DNA of 64,000 bases from Hyaloperonospora brassicae. Its lineage: Eukaryota > Oomycota > Peronosporomycetes > Peronosporales > Peronosporaceae. The notes under the pieces were generated by a model, which saw nothing but the letters and a program-made list of their open reading frames with translations, was not told the DNA's origin and did no database searches. Each line of letters opens with the position of its first letter. Positions within the stretch are counted from its first letter, which is position 1. The stretch is taken from assembly GCA_947650285.1 (NCBI GenBank), contig CANTFL010001286.1, positions 1 through 64,000 of the forward strand, read 5' to 3'. Positions 10,488-21,449 of the stretch are shown in pieces. A program made the translations under genes and the position numbers.

Positions 10488-13400
10488 ATGGACGGCGCGC
10501 GCCATGGAGGGATCAGCTGCGCGACGGCAGCGCCCACTTCGTCCCGCACGCGCGCGTCGCCGGGAAGCCGACGCAACGGGGCACCGGACGACGCGTTCGC
10601 CCGCGAGCCCTCGTGCGGCGTGTGCGCCAAGTCGTTCAACATATTGCGGCGGCGACACCACTGTCGCTGCTGCCACATTGCTGTGTGTAAAGAGTGTGGC
10701 TGCAAGGCGGTGGACCGCAAGAAGCCGGAGCGAGCGCGGCCGCAATGGTACTGCCGGAGCTGTCTCGACACAGACGAGACGCTCGAGGTGACGGGCTCGA
10801 GGCAGAAACGACGGAGCTTTTCGTCGTCGACGGTGTCGGCGCTCGGCGCGACGTCGGCGCCGTCGCGACATGTGACCAATGTATGTGCAGTGTGGCAGTT
10901 GGGGGTTTCTGGTTGTTCGATGTGGGATAGGGGACGAGTAGGGCAGGGGAGGGGGGGGGGTGGCCGAGGGCTTCGACGTTTCTATAACGGATTTCTAACG
11001 CAGTCAAACGTTGCTCTGTGGCTTGTGATGATGGATTGACAGTTAACGAGCACGGCCAAGTTTTGTATCGAATGTGGCTACGAGTTGCCACTGCGGGTCA
11101 AGTTTTGTATCGAGTGCGGTACATCAGTGGCGCAACACGTGATGTCGCCGGTGAGTAGTGGGACGGACGACGGCGGAGCTCGAGACGATGGGGCTCGAGA
11201 TGAGGACCTGAAGCTGAGCGACTCACTGGGCTCGAGTCTCTCTGTCATTGATGAGGACAGCGGATCGCCTACAGAGCCAACGGACGGATCGGAAAATGGC
11301 GCACCTGTGGAAGAAGAGGACAACGACGATAAGGTGACGGACGAGAGAAGGACTGAGGAAGTGGATGGAGACGCTGGTGAGGGTGACGAAAAGACAGATG
11401 CAGAAAAGAGCGAGTACGAGGCACTTGTGGAGCAATTGCAGGCTGAAAATGAGAAGTTGCGCAATCGCGTGGAGAAGTTCAAACGAAAGATATCGGAATC
11501 TGAGCGTCGACAGCTGGAAAGAGAAAAGGAGCATGCTCGCACATTGTCAGAGGCTACAGCAGCGGCTGCAGCGGCTGCGAGAGCTCATGCGAGCAATGAA
11601 AGCGCACCGACACCAGCACAGGCAGCTCAGGATGCGTCCAGTAGTGTAGTGGGAGCAGCGGCGATTACCGATGGGTTTGGAGTCGTTGCAAAAGAGCATC
11701 CGGATTATCTGAAGTTTTTCAAGTTGCTGGCGATGGGTCTACCTGCTGAACAGGTAAAGATGAAGATGGAGGCATCAGGTGTTGACCCGTCGGTTCTCGA
11801 TGACCCAGATGCTGTTATTGGGGGTCCTAGCCCGAGCGCAAACGGCGCTTTCGCTACTGCTGCAGCATCGAGTAGCATCCTTGTCAAGGATGATGAACAG
11901 TGCGCCAAGTTCTTTAAGCTGTTGAAGATGGGAATGCCTGTTGAACAGGTCAAGCTGAAGATGGCTGCAAGTGGTCTCGATCCTGACCTTCTTGATACGC
12001 CGGATGCGCCAATGCCAGGGTCTGGTATCGCCGCAACGTCAGCTGCAGCTTCGAATCAGGTGATGACTGTAAAGGAAGATCCGCTATATGAGAAGTATTT
12101 CAAGTTGGTATCGATGGGAATGCCCGCTGAGCAGGTAAAAGTGCGAATGAGAGCCGCCGGTGTGAATGCAGATTTGCTTGACACGCCCGATGCACCATCT
12201 CCTAGCCAGATAACACATGGAAGTAATGCTGGTTGTGGGCTTCTCGCCGGTCTTCCGCCTCCCACAGAGGCTGTGGAAGTCGACCCCTCAGCATTGAAGA
12301 AGAGTTTGGCGTCTAAGTTGATGAAAAACGCGGCCCCTGAAAAGCCCGAGGAGTCCCAGCTTCCGAAGAAAGAGACTGTGAAGCCGAACGTCGAGTTGCG
12401 TCCACTGTTCTGGACCCGTGTGCCTGTCAACGTTGTCAGTAGCACAGTATGGATGAAGCTGAACGATTCGCGTGCCGAGCTAGATTTTGGAGAGATGGAG
12501 TGGATGTTTCGCAAGAACCCGGTGGACGCGTCTAAAAAGCAGGAAGATAAGAAAAAGGAGATCGAGAAAGCGCTTGCCCAGCCGAAAGAAGTACTGCTTT
12601 TTGACCCGAAGAGACAGCAGAATGTATCGATTGCCATTGCTCGATTCAAGCTCTCATCCGAGGACATAAAGCGCGCAATTTACGCTCTGGATGGCACGAA
12701 ACTGGGTTCCGAAATGCTGAATGTATTGATATCGATTTCGCCGACCTTGGAAGAAATAGATATGCTGAAGAATTACGATGGAGATGCGGCGCTTCTTGGA
12801 AATGTGGAGAAATTCTTTCTGGATCTTCTGACCATCCCACGATACACTCAGCGTATCAAGTGTTTTCGATACAAGCTACAGTTTGAGAGCCGCATTCTGG
12901 AGACACAGGCCCAATTAGATACGCTGGTTGCTGCTACGGACCAAGTGGCCGAGAGTGACAAATTTCGTCGTGTTCTGGAGCATATCTTAGCAATCGGTAA
13001 CTACTTGAATGGCAGCACGCCTCGTGGCGGTGCCTATGGATTCAAGCTTGACACGCTTACAAAGCTACACACGCTGAAGTCTGTTGATTCTCGAATCACT
13101 TTGATGCACTTTTTGTTGCGTCAGCTTGAAGAGAAAGCTCCGGACATCATCACGTTTGCCGGAGAGGTTCCTCACATTGTCGAAGCCAAGAGACTGTCTC
13201 TTGATCAATTGCGTGCCGACTTGTCTTCTTACAATACTGAGCTAGCAATGCTGAAGGGGCAAGTGCGTGCTTCTAAGAATGATCATATCGACGGCGACAA
13301 ATTTTTCGAGGTGATGAATCCGTTTGCAAAGGACGCAGCAGAGGTACTTGAGGAGCTAGGTCGTGATTTCAATGGCCTCGAGACCACTTACCAAGACCTT

Positions 13401-14357
13401 GTGAGCTCTTTTGGCGAGGATCCACGGAAAGTCGGTCCGATGGAGTTTTTCTCGATTCTGGATGAATTCGTGAGCGAGTTTAAAAAAGCGTATCGCCAAA
13501 ACCAGACGAAGGAATTCGTTGCGATCTACGAGGAAGCTGGTGCCGCGCGCGCTGTTGCTGACGCAGAAAAGATTGAGCGACGACAAAGGGAAGCAGAGGA
13601 GCGCCGTCGGGAAGAGGAAGAGCGACAAGAAAACTCGGCGGAGACCAAGGCAATTTATGCTGATATTGTGTCCATGATTACCACATGGGCTGAAAAGCAT
13701 TCGTTTGGCAACGAAGATGCAGTGATCGAGCAGTTCAAGAACATATCACGAAAGTTCGGTATAAATGAGTTTTCAGCCGATGAATTCTGTGACCAGGTGC
13801 GACAGTGTGTGGGATTGAAATGTGCAAGCAAAATCATCCCGAACAGTGCCAAGCTGCTTTGTGACGAAGGGAAGCGCACGGCATTGTTGGAAGCCTTCGC
13901 ACGCTTTAAAGAGCAAGTGAAGAAAGAAAAAGAGTCGAAAAAGCAGCAGCGCAGCTCATTAGTGTCACCACCATCCGCAGGGCGCGAGAGAGCGGGGTCT
14001 TCCTCGGCAGGTCGTAGGCGCAAGAAGGTGGGCTCGCTTCCAATCAAAGATGTTGAGCCTGTTGTCGGCGAAGAGGCACAATTGTTGCACCGATCTATTT
14101 TGGAAGCAGTGCTGGCAGCATTTGGTGGCGATTCGAAGAAAATGAAGACATTCACGTCGCATACCCGGAAGTACGGCAACGAGCAGATCACGGCCCACGA
14201 GTTTTACCAATATTTAATGGACTCTTTCGAACCCGACTTCGTTGGCCGTCTAGTGCCGGATCTCGCGCGCCTGCTGCAGGATTCGGACAAACGGCACGCG
14301 CTGATTCGCGCGCTTTGTGAGAGCGCACCGGGCTGGGCAAAGTTTGCAGGTTTATAA
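10488..14357 (+). CDS. FYVE zinc-finger formin (FH2) with CCDC53-like repeats
   Basis: Two exons, 10,488-10,880 and 11,043-14,357, joined by a 162-bp intron (donor gtatgt, acceptor ttgacag, phase 0), give about 1,235 residues. Order: FYVE finger (about 41-95; RRHHCRCC at 55-62, Cys pairs at 43/46 and 89/92), a double CxxC zinc-ribbon made of two near-identical KFCIECG units straight after the splice, an acidic coiled-coil stretch, three repeats resembling the WASH-subunit CCDC53 block (LLAMGLPAEQVKMKMEASG type, about 345-512), an FH2 domain (about 580-970, including LAIGNYLNGSTPRGGAYGF), and two C-terminal helical repeats (about 1,000-1,090 and 1,138-1,228). FH2 domains nucleate and processively elongate actin, and FYVE domains bind PI3P on endosomes. 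The usual proline-rich FH1 is almost absent (LPPP only). A role in endosome-linked actin assembly is inferred. The exon junction keeps frame and the zinc-ribbon pairing supports it. Confidence 0.88.
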
Positions 14358-15152
14358 AGCGCCATTGGTCGAAGCTGCCGTGCAGTGTGCAGGAGCATGC
14401 TATCCGATTCGTGTGGCGAGTCGTTACAAATGGTAGAGCTTCGGCTTCATATTTATATGAAGAGTTTGCAACAGCCGCCGCCGAGTGCTTGGCTTACTTC
14501 AATGGGTCATGTCAATAGCTGCAGTGCTGGGTGTGTCAACCACAGGGCCGGGTAACATGCCTTGCTTTTCGTGCTGCACGCGTTGCAGGTCGGTTGATCC
14601 GAGAGTCCACGGGCTGAGGGTCATGTCACCCTTTCGTTTGGTGTCCTGTGCCCATAGAATCGACAATCTGTGTGTACGCTGTCACCGAAGTGCCGCATAA
14701 AGTGCAATGCTGGACTTGTCGCGCTTTCTGCGAAAAGTCAGGCTGGGCACGTCGCGCTTTCTGCACGCTCTGATGCTGATAGTACTGCGTCACGCGCTCG
14801 AAGCGTAGGGATGCTTGTGTTATTGCGCGACGAGCAGACACCGGTTGGGTTTTGCTTTGAGTACAGGAAGATCCCGAGAAGACTGGGGATGATGTATTGA
14901 GATAGTAGTGACTTTGGGGTAGCTGTGAATCGAGTGCGTTGTCCTTGATGCTGTTGCAACGTCTGGTGACATGTGAGTTGGTGTTGATTGGCAGGTGACG
15001 TTGAAGGTTGTGTAAACGGTTCTACTGTAGCATACCTACTCCCCTTTCGAACGCAAGCGAACTTGTGTGGCATTGGTGTGCTCGACGTCATGGCACGCGT
15101 ATCGAAGATACTGCGTCACTTGACGCTGTCGCTCGTCATCGTTTCTCTCCCA
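14358..15152. other. Intergenic between formin and methyltransferase
   Basis: About 800 bp presumably carry the formin 3' end and the methyltransferase promoter. A tgtcgcgctttctgc block is repeated near 14,718 and 14,748 within a short imperfect duplication. No gene is seen. Confidence 0.35.
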
Positions 15153-16184
15153 ATGGCATCACCGTCGGTGCCATTGCTGCTCCGCGTGGACTTCCAGCAA
15201 CAACTTGGGCTACCAGAAGCACTCCAAAGTCCATTGCGACTGCAATTGGCTTCCCGTCCAGCTTCGCTCGATGAGCTGCAGGACGTACTTGAGCAGCAGT
15301 TGACCGAACGCTTCACAGCGAGCGTAGCAAATGGACAGATGGCAGCAGCTTTGGCCATGACGATTGAGGTTTACGAGCAGGAAAAGCAGCAGTACGCGCC
15401 GCTGAAGGACTTGTCGCAGCTCGGACGCTACTCAAGACTAAGTGTCACGTTGACAAACATGGACGAGCTCTTCCCCGAACGCACTTGTCTCGCATTACCA
15501 TCGCGAATGTTTGGGCTCGACACTGCGGGAGACGACACGTTTACAATTGATGGACATGTGGTATCAATTAAAGAGGTGGGGAACTCGGGCAAAGGCACGG
15601 GACTGACGTTGTGGGACGGATCGGTGGTACTCGCCAAGTACTTGGAACACCAGCGTCGCGAGGACGTAGCTGGCAGCCGAGTGGTCGAGCTGGGTGCTGG
15701 CACAGGACTGGTGGGGATTGCGGCGGCGCTGCTTGGAGCTCGACAAGTGATTCTATCGGATCTAAACTACGCGGTCGAGAATCTTGCCGAGAATGTCGCC
15801 GACACGATGAAGCTGGCGGCTAGCGCTGGGCGACCAGTGGAGAGCGACGTCTCGACTCGCGTGCTCGACTGGTTCGATCCGCCGACGGATGTAGGAGACA
15901 TTGACTTGTTGCTGGCGTCTGACGTCGTGTGGATCGAGGAGCTCATTGCGCCGCTAGTGGCGACCTTTGACACGTTGCTGCGGCATTCGTCCGTGAAGAC
16001 AGAGATCCTCATGTCGTACCAGAAACGCAGCGTACTGTCGGATCGGCTGCTGTTCAGTGAACTAGCGCGCTATGACCTCATTAGCACGCGTGTACCTGTA
16101 TCAAGTTTGCATCCCACGTACGCCAGTGACCGAATCGACGTGTGGACAATCGTGCGGGGCCGTGATGGTGGCAGCCTGAAGTAA
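15153..16184 (+). CDS. METTL21-like class I SAM-dependent methyltransferase
   Basis: The 343-residue product has a seven-beta-strand methyltransferase fold. SAM-binding motif I is VVELGAGTGLVGIAAA (about residue 177), preceded by the family signature GLTLWDGSVVLAKYL. The acidic post-I residue is in ILSDLNYAVENLAENV, and the SDVVW segment (about 255-259) sits where lysine methyltransferases of the METTL21/FAM86 group carry their substrate-side motif. A protein-lysine substrate is inferred from that family. The first 90 residues are a divergent helical extension. I chose the ATG at 15,153 because its context is good (ccaatggc) and the protein should be cytosolic. The in-frame ATG at 15,090 would add a hydrophobic, signal-like N-terminus and cannot be excluded. 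Intronless. Confidence 0.82.
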   Translation: MASPSVPLLLRVDFQQQLGLPEALQSPLRLQLASRPASLDELQDVLEQQLTERFTASVANGQMAAALAMTIEVYEQEKQQYAPLKDLSQLGRYSRLSVTLTNMDELFPERTCLALPSRMFGLDTAGDDTFTIDGHVVSIKEVGNSGKGTGLTLWDGSVVLAKYLEHQRREDVAGSRVVELGAGTGLVGIAAALLGARQVILSDLNYAVENLAENVADTMKLAASAGRPVESDVSTRVLDWFDPPTDVGDIDLLLASDVVWIEELIAPLVATFDTLLRHSSVKTEILMSYQKRSVLSDRLLFSELARYDLISTRVPVSSLHPTYASDRIDVWTIVRGRDGGSLK

Positions 16185-16542
16185 CTGCAAGTAGCCGGTC
16201 GGCCTCGTGATCGTCGCACATGACATGTGCGTGCAGCACCTCAGTAGCGTAATCAATTGCACGGACGACGGGGGCATCCAAACATTTTTTGATTGGCGGA
16301 GACGAGAGCCCGTGATGAGCGCCCAGTCGAGCGAGCGCTTGGAGAGCTACAGGTATTGTCCAACGTGACCTTGTTTTTCTATGGAGGAGGGTGGAGACGT
16401 CCCTGTTTATGCACGCAACAGCTCGACCGCTATTCGGCCATGACCGACGCTGCGATGTACCGACTCTGTGGAGCTCCCGACCCATCTTCAAGGCCGGCTG
16501 ACGTCGGAGCCATTCCTTCAGTTGCTCCGTCCGACTCACGTG
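16185..16542. other. Intergenic upstream of SHMT
   Basis: This is the 5' flank of the SHMT gene. Frames open on both strands are shadows without domains. The SHMT frame extends upstream to a GTG at 16,468, but the first ATG is at 16,543. Confidence 0.35.
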
Positions 16543-18054
16543 ATGATCAATTGCCTGCGCGCCCCAGTTCGCCGTCGCGCAGTGTTTCTAGCACGTCGTT
16601 TTGCCTCGACCGAGAGTCTGCAATGGGCCACTGCCTTGAACCAACCGCTGTCGTCTATGGACCCTGTGCTTTTTGACATCATTGAGCGCGAGAAGCAGCG
16701 TCAGCGGAACTGCATCAGCCTCATTGCGTCTGAAAACTGCACGTCCGTAGCAGTGCTGGATGCGCTGGGCTCTGTCATGTCGAACAAGTACTCGGAGGGC
16801 TATCCAGGCCAGCGATACTATGGTGGCAACCAGATCATCGACCAGGCCGAAGAGCTCTGTCGCGCGCGTGCGCTCGAGGCGTTTGGGTTGGACCCCGAGC
16901 AGTGGGGAGTCAACGTCCAGTCGCTGTCCGGCTCCCCCGCGAACTTCCAAGTGTACACTGCTCTGCTGAACCCCCACGACCGGATCATGGCGCTGGATTT
17001 GCCGCACGGTGGCCACTTGTCGCACGGGTACCAGCTTGGGCGGAAGAAGATCTCGGCCACGTCGATCTACTTTGAGAGCATGCCGTACCGTCTGGACGAA
17101 ACCACGGGTCTCATTGACTACGACGGCCTCGAGAAGACGGCCGCGCTGTTCCGACCGAAGCTCATTATTGCAGGTACTAGTGCGTACTCGCGTCACATTG
17201 AGTACGCGCGAATGCGTGAGATCTGTGACCAGCAGGATGCTGTACTGCTTGCCGATATCGCCCACATTAGCGGTTTGGTAGCGGCTGGTGTGGTGCCTTC
17301 GCCGTTTGAATACGCGGACGTGGTGACCACGACGACCCACAAGTCGCTTCGTGGCCCGCGTGGAGCCATGATCTTTTACCGAAAGGGTCTGCATCACGTG
17401 GACAAAAAGAGCGGGAAGGACGTCATGTACGACCTGCAGCAGAAGATTGACTTTGCCGTGTTTCCGGGTCTTCAGGGTGGGCCGCACAACCATACGATTG
17501 CTGCGTTGAGTACGGCCCTGCTACAAGCTCAAAGCCCCGAGTTCAAGGCGTACCAGTCGCAGGTGATTGCAAACTCTCGTGCATTAGTGGCTGAGCTGAC
17601 GAAGCGTGGCTATGTGATTGTCTCGAACGGCACGGACAACCACTTGGCTCTGGTGGACGTGAAGAAGTCGCGCGGTGTGGATGGCGCTCGCGTTGAGTTT
17701 GTGCTCGAGAGCACCAACATGGTTGTGAACAAAAACACAGTGCCTGGTGACAAGAGCGCTTTCGTTCCGGGTGGCATTCGGCTGGGCGCGCCTGCACTGA
17801 CCACGCGCGGTTGCACTGAGGAAGACTTCGAGCAGGTGGCTGCTTTCCTGGACGAAGGCGTGACGCTGACAGCAGAGCTGAACGAGCATGCTCGCGCCCA
17901 GGGTGTGACGAAAGTGAAGGACTTTAAGGCGTTTGTTGTGGATGACGCAAAGGCTATGGAGAAGATGGACGAGCTGAAGCGCAACGTGACTGCATTTGTC
18001 CGGCAGTTCCCGACCATTGGCTTCAGCGAAGACGACATGAAATACAAGGACTAG
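16543..18054 (+). CDS. SHMT: Serine hydroxymethyltransferase, mitochondrial
   Basis: The 503-residue product is a full-length glycine/serine hydroxymethyltransferase, the PLP enzyme that converts serine plus tetrahydrofolate to glycine plus 5,10-methylene-THF. The pyridoxal-phosphate lysine lies in [13 protein letters not shown] (Lys267 from this start). Other landmarks are [27 protein letters not shown] and the GGPHNHT loop. The first 30 residues are Arg-rich, lack acidic residues and end in LARRFAST, which reads as a mitochondrial presequence cleaved near RFA-S. The ATG at 16,543 is the first in-frame methionine and makes exactly this presequence. Intronless. The gene is tail-to-tail with the effector candidate, 866 bp away. 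Confidence 0.95.
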   Translation: MINCLRAPVRRRAVFLARRFASTESLQWATALNQPLSSMDPVLFDIIEREKQRQRNCISLIASENCTSVAVLDALGSVMSNKYSEGYPGQRYYGGNQIIDQAEELCRARALEAFGLDPEQWGVNVQSLSGSPANFQVYTALLNPHDRIMALDLPHGGHLSHGYQLGRKKISATSIYFESMPYRLDETTGLIDYDGLEKTAALFRPKLIIAGTSAYSRHIEYARMREICDQQDAVLLADIAHISGLVAAGVVPSPFEYADVVTTTTHKSLRGPRGAMIFYRKGLHHVDKKSGKDVMYDLQQKIDFAVFPGLQGGPHNHTIAALSTALLQAQSPEFKAYQSQVIANSRALVAELTKRGYVIVSNGTDNHLALVDVKKSRGVDGARVEFVLESTNMVVNKNTVPGDKSAFVPGGIRLGAPALTTRGCTEEDFEQVAAFLDEGVTLTAELNEHARAQGVTKVKDFKAFVVDDAKAMEKMDELKRNVTAFVRQFPTIGFSEDDMKYKD

Positions 18055-18920
18055 CGTAAAACCGGCCCGGCACAGAATGTGCTTTGTTGCTGATAGCATC
18101 AACTGGCATTGTCTTGACTCTGTTGGTGCATGGTTCTTCTGTCTTTGATCTTGCCGTAATGTGTGTGACAAGAGGCGACGGGATGATCGTAGGCGGCTTT
18201 TGCTCTGCGTTAGTGCTATGAGTGGCAGTAAAAGTCCTGTCTGCTTCCACCGCAGGCGCAGAGTGCACAGAAACCGATAGATTAGCGTAGAGTTCGATTC
18301 AGCCAATACCATATTCACTCCTAATCTCTTCGAAACTGCTCACAAAAGTTGTTTCGGTCCCGATTTTGGGACCGTTGTAGAAGTGATGTACCCCCGGGAA
18401 TGTGCGCTATCTGCACGCCCCATTCGAATCGTGCAGGGCCCGTTCGAATCGTACATTGCACGACTCGAAGGACTTTGTAATCTGCGTGAATACATAATGT
18501 TATTATGGTGATGATGAGAATCCGACTGTCTATTTACCTTTACGGCTTTCAAGATTTCTGAAACACCCTCAGCCTGTCTGGGACTGTACGAGATGATCCC
18601 TATTGCCTACCGAGGCTGTCGCTTACCGTCTGCTGCTGTGAGGTAGTTCCCTGGAACATTTCCATTGCTAGGCGGAAGAAGATGCTACTGGTACTATATC
18701 TGCCATGACGTTGGTCCTTGATCTCGACGGCGCGCAGTTGTCGAAGAAGCAGGTGTCGCAATTCTGCCACATCTTCAGGACATGATTTTTGATGTGAGGT
18801 TGTAAGTTGTTGAGTCTTGAGTGAACGATGAGCCTTTTTGTCTGTAAGGCTGTGAGATGAGCAAAAGGACCGCGTGCGGATGCTTCCAGCGACAAGACAC
18901 AACAAATTGAAAGCAATGCA
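18055..18920. other. Convergent 3' intergenic region
   Basis: Lies between the 3' ends of SHMT (+) and the secreted protein (-). It contains two close copies of a ttcgaatcgt motif at about 18,423 and 18,442. No gene is evident, and overlapping frames on the minus strand are antisense shadows. Confidence 0.35.
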
Positions 18921-19694
18921 TCAGTTGTGTATTTTTAGTCCTGTGTATTTTGCAGTCTCAGGCAGCGGATGCAGACGATTGTACCGCCTGTAGCTGGTTA
19001 TGATACGCTTCACGTACTTTGCATCGCCAGACCGCACTGGAACAGCCTCCATCAACATCTTCTGAACCGCTTTAGGAGTATTTACAGAATACACTTGCCA
19101 CTGTCTGAACTGGAAATCCTCGAGCCTTTCCGCAATCTCCAGTGATCCCTTTGCGTACTGGATCAAAAATGCCACCTCTTTCTCAGTCAAGAAGGTTCGA
19201 AGAAAGTCTACGATGGCACTAATGGGAAAGTCTTTGGCCTCTGTCCTATGGTCCTCAAATAAGGAGATAGGACCTCTCACGGAGAACAAACTGTCCAACC
19301 CCGTCCGTCCGTATAAGTCAATCGGGGTTCGTAGCGATTTGCCGACTGTGCGCAGCTTTAAATCGAGCTTCTCGCTAACGGTCCGTGACACCTCGTCCAA
19401 ATACTTCTTGTTCTTAATCCATTCGTACAAAGGAGCGAAGATGGCACCAATCTTGGCCCCGATAGACTTGAACATATTCACCAGCTTGTCGACAACACTT
19501 GCGGAAGGATACGCCCGGTCTTCGAGTCCCTTCTCGTCCAGAGCAAGAGTCGTCAACGGTCCCTCGGTATTTTTGTGCTCGAGTGCACGAGCACCAGGTG
19601 TCATGACCTCTAGCTCCGTGGATGTCGAGACCAGATCAGCACAGACCAGCGGCACACCGATCATGCAGAGCGCGAAGAGGTAGAACGATCGCAT
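18921..19694 (-). CDS. Secreted RXLR-like effector candidate
   Basis: 257 residues starting at the ATG at 19,694. Residues 1-19 form a clear signal peptide (MRSFYLFALCMIGVPLVCA). Shortly after the cleavage site comes RALE (36-39), a degenerate form of the RXLR motif, and EKGLEDR (54-60), a plausible dEER-like acidic stretch. The rest is helical and lysine-rich, with no recognised enzyme domain and no clear WY motif. In oomycetes this arrangement marks proteins secreted for delivery to the host; because the RXLR is imperfect, the assignment is inferred. The frame stays open upstream to 20,030, but that extension would bury the signal peptide, so I reject it. The gene borders a repeat-rich, gene-poor region. 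Confidence 0.65.
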   Translation of the reverse strand: MRSFYLFALCMIGVPLVCADLVSTSTELEVMTPGARALEHKNTEGPLTTLALDEKGLEDRAYPSASVVDKLVNMFKSIGAKIGAIFAPLYEWIKNKKYLDEVSRTVSEKLDLKLRTVGKSLRTPIDLYGRTGLDSLFSVRGPISLFEDHRTEAKDFPISAIVDFLRTFLTEKEVAFLIQYAKGSLEIAERLEDFQFRQWQVYSVNTPKAVQKMLMEAVPVRSGDAKYVKRIITSYRRYNRLHPLPETAKYTGLKIHN

Positions 19695-20888
19695 AGCTTT
19701 ATTTCGAGATGTACAGCGGGCAGAGTACAGGGCAATTGAGTGCTGAAACAGAAGTGAACGACGCGCACGGGTTGTCAGCGATGCTGAGGACACGTTTGTG
19801 TCGCAGCGTTGGACAAGACTGCTCTTCATTTGACAGGCCCGACGATGTACAAATCGGTCGACGTCGTCTTTGCAACTTGGATAGCGACGTCTTCGTCCCA
19901 TTTTTGAGTGGAGGAGGTCGTGAGCGCCGGATGACCGCGGGAAAATCTGATCGGTAGCCAGTTGCTTTCGTACGCCTCCTCGTATGGAATACCCGGACCA
20001 GAAGTGCTGTAGCTTGAGGTTGCCAAACACCGCACCGCAACGTCAGTTTTTCTTCGCACCCATCCTGATCCACATTGCAAGGTCTCTTCGTGCGCGTGTG
20101 GTTCAGAGCTGCAAGTCACTACAGCGATTGCTCGTCAGCACACATACGATGTCATGCACTGCTGACGGTGCCCAACTCGCTACAATCTCTGGTTGAACAC
20201 GACTCGAATCAGAGCCTCCAAATCTTCGTTTCCCAAGAGGTCCGGGACCCGACGCCTGGCTGCAGCGCCTTTGCGCCGCAGCAAATCAACTGGCTGTTCA
20301 GCTGCGAGCACCCTGAGCGGAATTGGCGCGAGAAATGTGATACCTCACGGTTTCCATGGAGTTCCATGCAAGCTGTCTGAACCTAATGAGCTAGAAAAGA
20401 AGCGCTGGATGCGCATACATTTGTGGCGGGTGTCGAAACGAGGTGAGGCGAGGTATCGGCTGGACTGAAGACCATCATCGGACGCGAGACCGATGCGAGC
20501 CTGAGTTTCTAGCGCTCTTGGTGCATCACTGCCCTGTGCAGCTGAGGAGGAGAAAAGCGGCAGCGAAGACGACAGCTTAAATGAGGCAGCGCCTGCCAAC
20601 TGTGTGCAGACAGTGTTGATGTCTTGACTTTGCATAAGATGACTCCGGTTAAGCTTGCAACTGTATCAACTGCAACCACTCTAGGGAAACTGGTGGTGGT
20701 GTCAAGTACGTCCATTATTATGATAACTAACGACTGATAAGTGTGACAAGAAGTACGGCCCGGGTATCGGGTCGACAACTAAAGGGCTCCGTAGAGCCAG
20801 GGGCGACGGCAACGAGGTCAGAGACCCTCCTACCGAAGCCAACTACGAGTCAATCATGACCGCTGGCGCGACCAAGTAGACTGGGGAC
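19695..20888. other. Intergenic, effector promoter side
   Basis: This is upstream DNA of the effector candidate. Frames open on both strands lack domains. Nothing else is supportable. Confidence 0.3.
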
Positions 20889-20960
20889 ATGCGTACCGCC
20901 GGAGCGGCAGCACGTACAACGCGGGTATGCTGCCATATAAGGCAACAAACCCCTTTAGGA

Positions 20961-21310
20961 CCGCTTGCGCGGCCCCCGACGTGGAGTGCGAACACCGAAG
21001 TGACTGCGTGGCGTGGAGAACGCCAACCCGCCATATATCTCTCCGAGGAGCTCAACCATCTGCGATGGTGGCTCCCTTCAGCCGCTTGCGCGGCCCCCGA
21101 CGTGGAGTGCGATCACCGAAGTGACTGCGTGGCGTGGAGAACGCCAACCCGCCGTATATCTCTCCGAGGAGCTCAACCATCTGCGATGGTGGCCCCCTTC
21201 AGCCGCTTGCGCGGCCCCTTGACGTGGAGTGTGCGCTCGCCGCAGCGGCGACACGTGGCGCGGGATACGCCTCCAGTCCGTAAAACACCCCTGCTAGGGC
21301 CGCTTGCGCG
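20961..21310 (+). repeat. 121-bp tandem repeat, about three units
   Basis: Units begin with ccgcttgcgcgg at 20,961, 21,082 and 21,203, giving a 121-bp period. A diverged fourth start lies at 21,300. Within each unit are short stems (ccatc/gatgg, ggcgt/acgcc, ccgc/gcgg). A 186-codon frame (20,889-21,449) runs through the array because 121 is not a multiple of 3 and the frame shifts between units, so the encoded peptide is not repeated in register. Coding is unlikely. Confidence 0.75.
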
Positions 21311-21376
21311 ACCCGTCGGTCTCCTACGCCCACACCCGCGACTGCGAGTGCAGCGTGCCCGCGTCAGATCTTCGAC

Positions 21377-21414
21377 CACGTCGGCTCCCCAAGGGGAGGA
21401 TTCCCTCCGACGTG
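21377..21414. repeat. Compound stem-loop
   Basis: Outer arms 21,377-21,384 and 21,407-21,414 (cacgtcgg/ccgacgtg, 8 bp) enclose a second stem ctcccc-aa-ggggag at 21,385-21,398. It resembles the hairpin style of the Gypsy element at 61.8-63.8 kb. Confidence 0.6.
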
Positions 21415-21449
21415 AATGCCCCGAAGGGAAAAAGACTGGCTTGAGCTGA

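Noticed and set aside
16588..17493. 301-codon frame antisense to SHMT
   Set aside because: It mirrors the biased third positions of SHMT and shows no family signature.
18921..20030. 369-residue extended version of the secreted protein
   Set aside because: The upstream 112 residues would place the signal peptide internally; the ATG at 19,694 gives a proper secreted protein.
20961..21310. A CRISPR array
   Set aside because: Units are 121 bp and contiguous without spacers, and the sequence is eukaryotic.
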